Assembly: GCA_018881555.1 (NCBI GenBank)
Contig: JACAXG010000168.1
Span: 1,608,495-1,672,494, forward strand
Direction: 5' to 3'
Length of the DNA: 64,000 bases
Origin: Amblyornis subalaris
Taxonomy: Eukaryota > Chordata > Aves > Passeriformes > Ptilonorhynchidae
The position numbers were made by a program, and so were the translations under genes. Below are positions 59,060 to 64,000 of this stretch, one piece after another. The notes below the pieces were generated by a model. It saw only the letters and a list, made by a program, of their open reading frames with translations. It made no database searches and had not been told where the DNA came from. How positions within the stretch are numbered: position 1 is the stretch's first letter; each line of letters begins with the position of its first letter.

Positions 59060-59600
59060 CATGGAAGTAACAACTGGATATTCAACTGTCAGACCTCACC
59101 CCCACCCCCAGCGGAACAGAGCCCCGAAATGCCGGAGGAATTCCTGCTCACCACGCGCGGTCCAAGGCTTCTCTCTCGGGCAAAGCAGAGCTGTCACGGA
59201 GCAGTTCCAGCAGCAGATGAATTCCCGGTGGCTCGTCCGGCGTCCAACTCCCCCCGGGGCAGGGAGCAGCAGAAGGGTCCCGGCAGGCGAGGCAGCAGGG
59301 CTGGACCTCTCGCTGTGTCCCCTCTCCCCGGGCTCCGACAAGCAGCTGCTCAATTCGCCTCAAGGTGGCCCAAAATTAGCGACCGCAGCTTCCCTAAACC
59401 AAGGAAAGGAAAAGCTTTTAGCCTGGGCCAAGAAAACCCAAGCCAGCCAAGCAAAACAGCCCCACGCCGCACAGAGCCGCGAGAAACCTGCGCCGGGAGC
59501 TTTGAAAACGCCCGCGCCCAAAGCAAAAAACAAAACCAAAACAGAAAAACCAAAACAAAAAGAAAAAACAAAACGAAACAAAAACCCCTCCCTCCCCCTG
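59060..59600. other. Isolated GC-rich block with A-rich edge, possible insertion
   Basis: About 450 GC- and CpG-rich bases in an otherwise AT-rich region, ending in an A/C-rich tract (59519-59588) made of aaaac- and caaaa-type units. N bases cluster just to its left. The abrupt change of composition would fit an inserted element such as an LTR or a processed sequence, or a small CpG island. I found no target-site duplication or named family. Overlapping plus-strand frames of about 200 codons have no recognisable domain. Confidence 0.3.
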
Positions 59601-59790
59601 CTCCTGGGCTCCCGGGTCTTCAAGACACCGGAGCCATTTCTGGGCACAGAGCAGAGGATCATGGACTAGACTGGCATCATAAAGCACTTCAAGACAACTT
59701 CATTTTGTGTGGGTGCTGGTCCTTCCTGTTCTTCTGCTGTAGGAATACACAAGATGAAGAAGTTTCNTTTAACNTAAAATACAGTAATAT

Positions 59791-59796
59791 TTTATT
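59791..59796 (-). terminator. Possible polyadenylation signal of the TRIM-type gene
   Basis: Plus-strand tttatt gives AATAAA on the minus strand, 450 bases past the more distant of the two predicted stop codons. Confidence 0.4.
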
Positions 59797-60241
59797 GCCA
59801 TGCCAGTAACATATTTGACATGTTGCTTCCAAGTAGAGCATTGTCTTGCCTCAGAAAAAAGTAGTTCTTTTCCCTGACCTGTTTTGAGTAACTGTCTGGT
59901 TCTGTATAGAGCACAGCCATTGGAATGTCTGCAGAAGNCTGAGCTCACAGGACAAATTAATGGATANTTCAAAAAATACCCCTCAAGACTTGCTCCAAAA
60001 GCTAAAAAGTGCTGAAGAAAGGAGGATTTTCTTTTGAATTTACAAATTAAGAAAAACTCATTTACAAACTGAACTTTAGTTGCAGCAATTAAAAGAATAA
60101 TTTCAAAAAATCNTTCCTATAACTTCTAAATATTATTNTTTTTAAGAAGCTAGTAGAAAAGATGGAACAGCTGTGCCCAGCAGAAATATATTTGAGCACT
60201 GGACTAGTGCTATCTGAAGAGGAATACTGTTCACACATTTC

Positions 60242-63200
60242 CTATCTCCTACAGCATCTGGATTTGTCTGGGAATCCTTTCAGGTACTGAGTTTGCTCCA
60301 GCCTCTGCTCAGTTGGTGGGAACCCCTCCATGGTCTTTCCTTGGAACAGGCTCAGAGTTTTCCTGAGCCCTGAAGCAAAGCCAGTNTCTCCCCCAGGCTG
60401 AAGAGAAATGATTTCTCTGGTGAGTTCCCGGAGACTGCTGCCCAGTGCAGATTTCAAGAGCTGTGCCCTGAGGCTGCACACTCTGGCAAGGACAGGAGAT
60501 ACATGCAACAAAATGCTGATCACATTTGTAGGTGAGAGATTTTCTCTGCAAGATTCACNGCCCCAAGCCAGGTCCTGAGGAATAACTGGTATTTTTGAAC
60601 ACTCACCTTTTGGAAATAAAAAATTAGCTGAAGGCCCCCTGTAAAGAAATGATGTTGAATGTTAGAGCCTTGTAAAACACAAATCACATGTGGCTGATAG
60701 CAAAAGTAGAGATGTGACTGGATCTGACTCCCTTCTTTTGAGATGAAGGACAGCCTTCGAGACTCTGCTTAGGCCTCCTTGAAACTGAAGCAGAAAAGTG
60801 CAGGACACATGGTCCTTAAATGAACAACTGCTGGAGACATTTGCAGGGAACGTTTTGTAAGGAAAGAAAAGGATTTACCTGCTCAAATGCATTTGGTTGG
60901 TGAGTTTATCTAAAAAAAGATAGAGAAGAATGGTTAACAAAGCTGGCAATGAACTCTAGGGCTTGGTACTGTACCCCTGGATGTCATGGTCACAGATGAA
61001 CGAGGAGGGAATGGGGCTGGGGAAATAAGGACGTTTCTTGAAAGCAGGAATGAGCACCCAGAACTTGGGAAGACTCCTCAGACAGAGGAGAAACTGGCCT
61101 TACGCNGCTTAGGAGCAGACCTCTTCCTTNTTATCCACAGAAATCTGCCCCTTTCCCCCTCCCCTCTCCACCCCTCCCGAGATCTCACGTGAGCCCCTCG
61201 AGGCCATGGACAGGCCCCGGTGGAAGGAGGTGCCACCAGTCGGGATTGGGGGTCCCTGTTCCCCACTCTGTCAGCGGGGCTGGGTCNGGGNCACTCACTT
61301 TGNATNTCCTGCAGCAGAGAGTCCAGCTGGGACATGAAATCTGCTCCCAGACTTTTGAGNTGGGCAATCCTGGTTTCATCCATCTGCACTTTCCTCACTT
61401 TCGCTGTCTTAGTGGTGAAGTCCTGTCTCTCAATCCTAGGGCACAGACAGCCATTTCACCAAGAGAAACCATTCAGCATCCCAAGGTAACAGACTTCTTC
61501 ACTAGCACAGAGTCTGCAGAGAGCACAGGGCTTTGGCAACACGAATTANTGGCTTAGCAGCTCTTTGTGAGGGTTGACTTCCAGTTGTTCTATATTGTTA
61601 TTTATTTGGCAATGCCTCTGGCTTATCAACCTGCACGGGAACCTTCAAATGCTGATAATGAGAGAGGAGGAGGTGTTTTGATAAGCCCCATGTGTGAACA
61701 GGGCCTTGACTTGCTGCAGGCTGGCTCTTACTGTTGCAGCAGTGACAGACAAGAATGCCAAACATACTCAGTGGTGTCCAGGCTTCTGGAAAATTACTCT
61801 GATCCCACAGGCTAGAATGTGACTTGCAGCTCAGCTGTGAGTAACAGACTGTGCTGCAGCCCAGAGGTACATGGTGATTCCAAGTTATCCTTACAATCCA
61901 AGTCTGACACAGCCTTAGTCTGTATAAGTTTACAGAGGTGCCATCTCAAATTCCAGGCAGATGTTTGAGCCAGCCCTTCGTGCAGCTGAGGCCTCCAGTG
62001 CTGCTGCAAAGCCTCTCGTGGATCTGGAACTCACTGTTGGTGTGGTTTTGCACCACTGAATTACAGCTGGCACCCCAGCATCACTTAGGATGGGCTAAGT
62101 TATAAATTGAATGTAGCACTTGCAAGAGAAGTGAGCATAAATCTTTCCAGCTACTAAGCTTGTCCACAAACCAGAAAGGCGGTGGGAAATGAGCTGGTTA
62201 CCTCTGCTGCCAAAGGCTGTTCCCTGGGAACTCAGCTGCAGGACGGCCACCAGTGTGCACCCAAGACACTGTTACTGTAAACTGCACCCTACAGGCTTCA
62301 TCTCTGATAAAAACATTCTTCTGGTAGTAAAAGCCAGTGGTTTCCATCAGAATCCAGCAAGGAAACCGAAATTTGAAGGGACCACTGGAAGAGCAGGCAG
62401 GTATCGCCCCATCCCTGTGAATTGTGTGGATGTGGTGCCCTCTGGCTCAGCTGGAACAGGGAGCAGCTCTGCAGCACAGGGTGGCAGGATAGAGGGGCAC
62501 AGGCAGTGAGGTTTGATCCCAGTTATCAACATCATATATCTTCAAAGAAGAAAACAAGTGTTTGCAAGTGGAACATACCTGTCTCTGACCAGGTTCAATT
62601 CCTACAAAGAGGATTGCAAAAAAAACAAAAGAAAAAAAGGAAGAATATCATTAGTGTGATTTTCAGAAAGAACACCTGGCTGAGAAGTAGGCAGATCCAT
62701 GAAGAAAAGCAGAATACCACTGCTTACTTTGAAGAAGAGGAAAGTATCTGGTTGCTCTTTTATCTTCTGCAAAGACTGAAGATTCTGCTCAGCCTCCTCT
62801 CTCTTCTGTTCCATTTCCTCCCTCACTTTGTCAATGTCTGCCAGTTGTTTTTCCTCACTAGACTGAATGTCACTCAGGATCTTCCTCTCTTTCTGAACGA
62901 GCTGTGTCTTTATGTTTTCAAAGAGCTTTTNNNGCTGAGAAGTCANTNTTTTNNTATTGNTCTAAATNAAGAGAGAAGAAAAAGGGGTGCTGGGTCAGGA
63001 AGTCCACACTTCAGCTTAGTGCCTCTGCTTATCAATTAGGATTATATCTATCCTTTGCACTGGCTTTAGAAGGAAGCAGACAATAAGCATGCGCTTAAAA
63101 TATCTGATTGAACAGAGACTTATGAAAATTAATCCTGATACAGCAACAAAGTCAGACAAATTTCAGGTACCAATGTGAGAACTGTATTGGTATGCACTGA

Positions 63201-63623
63201 AATCCCACTTGTAGATATAAATTATTTGTCTTTCATTAAACAGGAGAAAAGCTTTAAAAATACATAATCATATGGACAATGTATGTGGTCTGCCAGTCCT
63301 GCAACCTGGTCTGTGCAGCCACAGTAAAGGGTGGAATGCCCCAGCTGGTTCCTCCTGTGCAGGAGCTGGAAGGCTGTGAGAAAGCTTGGCTTTGGCAGTT
63401 TCTTAAACCACTCTTTTCTCTTTCTATTCTTCTGCTTCTAATGGTATAGTTACCACCACTTATTGCTGGGAAACTGTGATGGAATGATGCTCTAAATCTC
63501 TGAATTAGCAATAATCTGGGTACCAACCTTGACCCGGTTCTTGCTTTTCCGAAGCTTTTCTATGGCGACAACTACATCGTTTCTATATTCCTCCAGCCAA
63601 GTCATGATGTCAGAGAGTTTATC
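60242..63623 (-). CDS. TRIM-family gene, 3' part, coiled-coil exons without SPRY
   Basis: Partial gene; the first exon (RING/B-box expected) is outside the window. Minus-strand exons with good splice sites: 63623-63528 (96 nt), 62961-62728 (234 nt), 62601-62579 (23 nt), 61435-61299 (137 nt), 60909-60879 (31 nt), 60638-60607 (32 nt) and a last exon from 60482. The 96/234/23 series is the hallmark of TRIM coiled-coil exons, and all join in one frame. The product is a long heptad-like coiled coil with K-L-F-E-N-I-K-T-Q-L, V-R-E-E-M-E-Q-K-R-E-E-A-E and D-T-F-L-F-F-K, then E-L-N-L-V-R-D-R on the 23-nt exon. Including the 32-nt exon leads to a stop at 60454 (193 residues from the first exon here). 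Skipping it gives an open 241-nt last exon with stop at 60242 (253 residues). No PRY/SPRY sequence is visible downstream. N bases blur the start of the 234-nt exon. Role, presumably ubiquitin ligase or scaffold, is inferred from family; the subfamily is uncertain. Confidence 0.8.
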
Positions 63624-64000
63624 CTGGCAGAAGACAGAATTGAACTTCTGAGCAGGGGCAGCTTCAAACCAGACTGGCCACTGTCTCACACATCCCACTT
63701 CTGCTTGGCAGCCCTGAATTCTTGGTATGTAACTTGGGGGAGGAAGTTAGTTTGCAACACATATAACTGCAAATGATTGTTCCTGCTATTTCCTCAGAGG
63801 CTGTGACCTGTCCTGAGGTGCAGAGAGAGCTGCTTCCTGCCCATGCCCTGGGTTCCTGCAGGGAAAACTTGGTTGGGCTCTAAACTGAGCCCAGAAATTT
63901 CAAATGCAAGGCAGTGAGCGAACATAGGAAACGCATTTTCTCCCCTCACTCTCAGCTGATTCTGGAGCATTCCAAGGACAGCAGCTGCACTCGGAGGCAG
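63624..64000. other. Upstream intron of the TRIM-type gene to window end
   Basis: No zinc-binding cysteine/histidine pattern of a RING or B-box is visible on the minus strand, so the first coding exon probably lies beyond the right edge. Confidence 0.5.

Noticed and set aside
59061..59809. Plus-strand frames of 202 and 226 codons
   Set aside because: K/Q/P-rich peptides generated by the GC block and the A-rich tract; no conserved domain.
1..64000. CRISPR arrays, operons, prokaryotic mobile elements, tRNA and miRNA genes
   Set aside because: The direct repeats seen are tandem minisatellites without unique spacers. No tRNA internal promoter boxes with a cloverleaf and no miRNA hairpin that I recognise were found.

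Overview
The window is vertebrate, almost certainly avian, nuclear DNA. At least fifteen 3' ends of CR1 LINEs are scattered through it on both strands. The coding exons are GC-rich, as on a bird microchromosome, and the clearest genes are vertebrate SLC26 sulfate transporters and a TRIM-family gene with vertebrate exon sizes. Many isolated N bases and one 355-base N gap show a draft assembly. The exact species cannot be read from the sequence.

Layout: 1-29.6 kb contains no gene I can identify. It holds minisatellites, CR1 fragments, small tandem duplications, a striking GC-rich island at 19.0-20.2 kb with two minisatellite arrays, and one unidentified candidate exon (6463-6560). All three supported genes lie on the minus strand. 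From right to left, which is the direction of transcription, they are: a 3' partial TRIM-type gene (60.2-63.6 kb, with its RING/B-box exon outside the window); SLC26A2 (coding 46008-49865, with a CpG-island promoter near 55.0-55.6 kb); and a second, divergent SLC26A2-like gene (30120-33048). The gene deserts between them hold CR1 copies, microsatellites and the gap at 39655-40009.

The two SLC26 genes are tandem paralogues. Each has two coding exons, with the intron at the same residue and phase (after the conserved G-V-Y-Q), and the second exons align without gaps for about 370 residues. Both keep the Sulfate_transp membrane domain and the C-terminal STAS domain. They differ mainly in the cytosolic tails and in the loop inserted in STAS. 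Both would supply or exchange sulfate, and perhaps oxalate or chloride, at the plasma membrane. Whether the copy has a different substrate or tissue role cannot be told from sequence. I know of no such neighbour beside SLC26A2 in human, so the pair looks like a lineage-retained duplicate.

The TRIM gene has the diagnostic exon lengths 96, 234 and 23 nt, all in one frame. No PRY/SPRY exon is visible downstream. Two predicted splice routes end in different short C-termini. This gene, the orphan GC-rich island at 19-20 kb and the SLC26 pair are the parts most worth a second look. I found no CRISPR array, operon or other prokaryotic system, and no convincing tRNA or miRNA gene.
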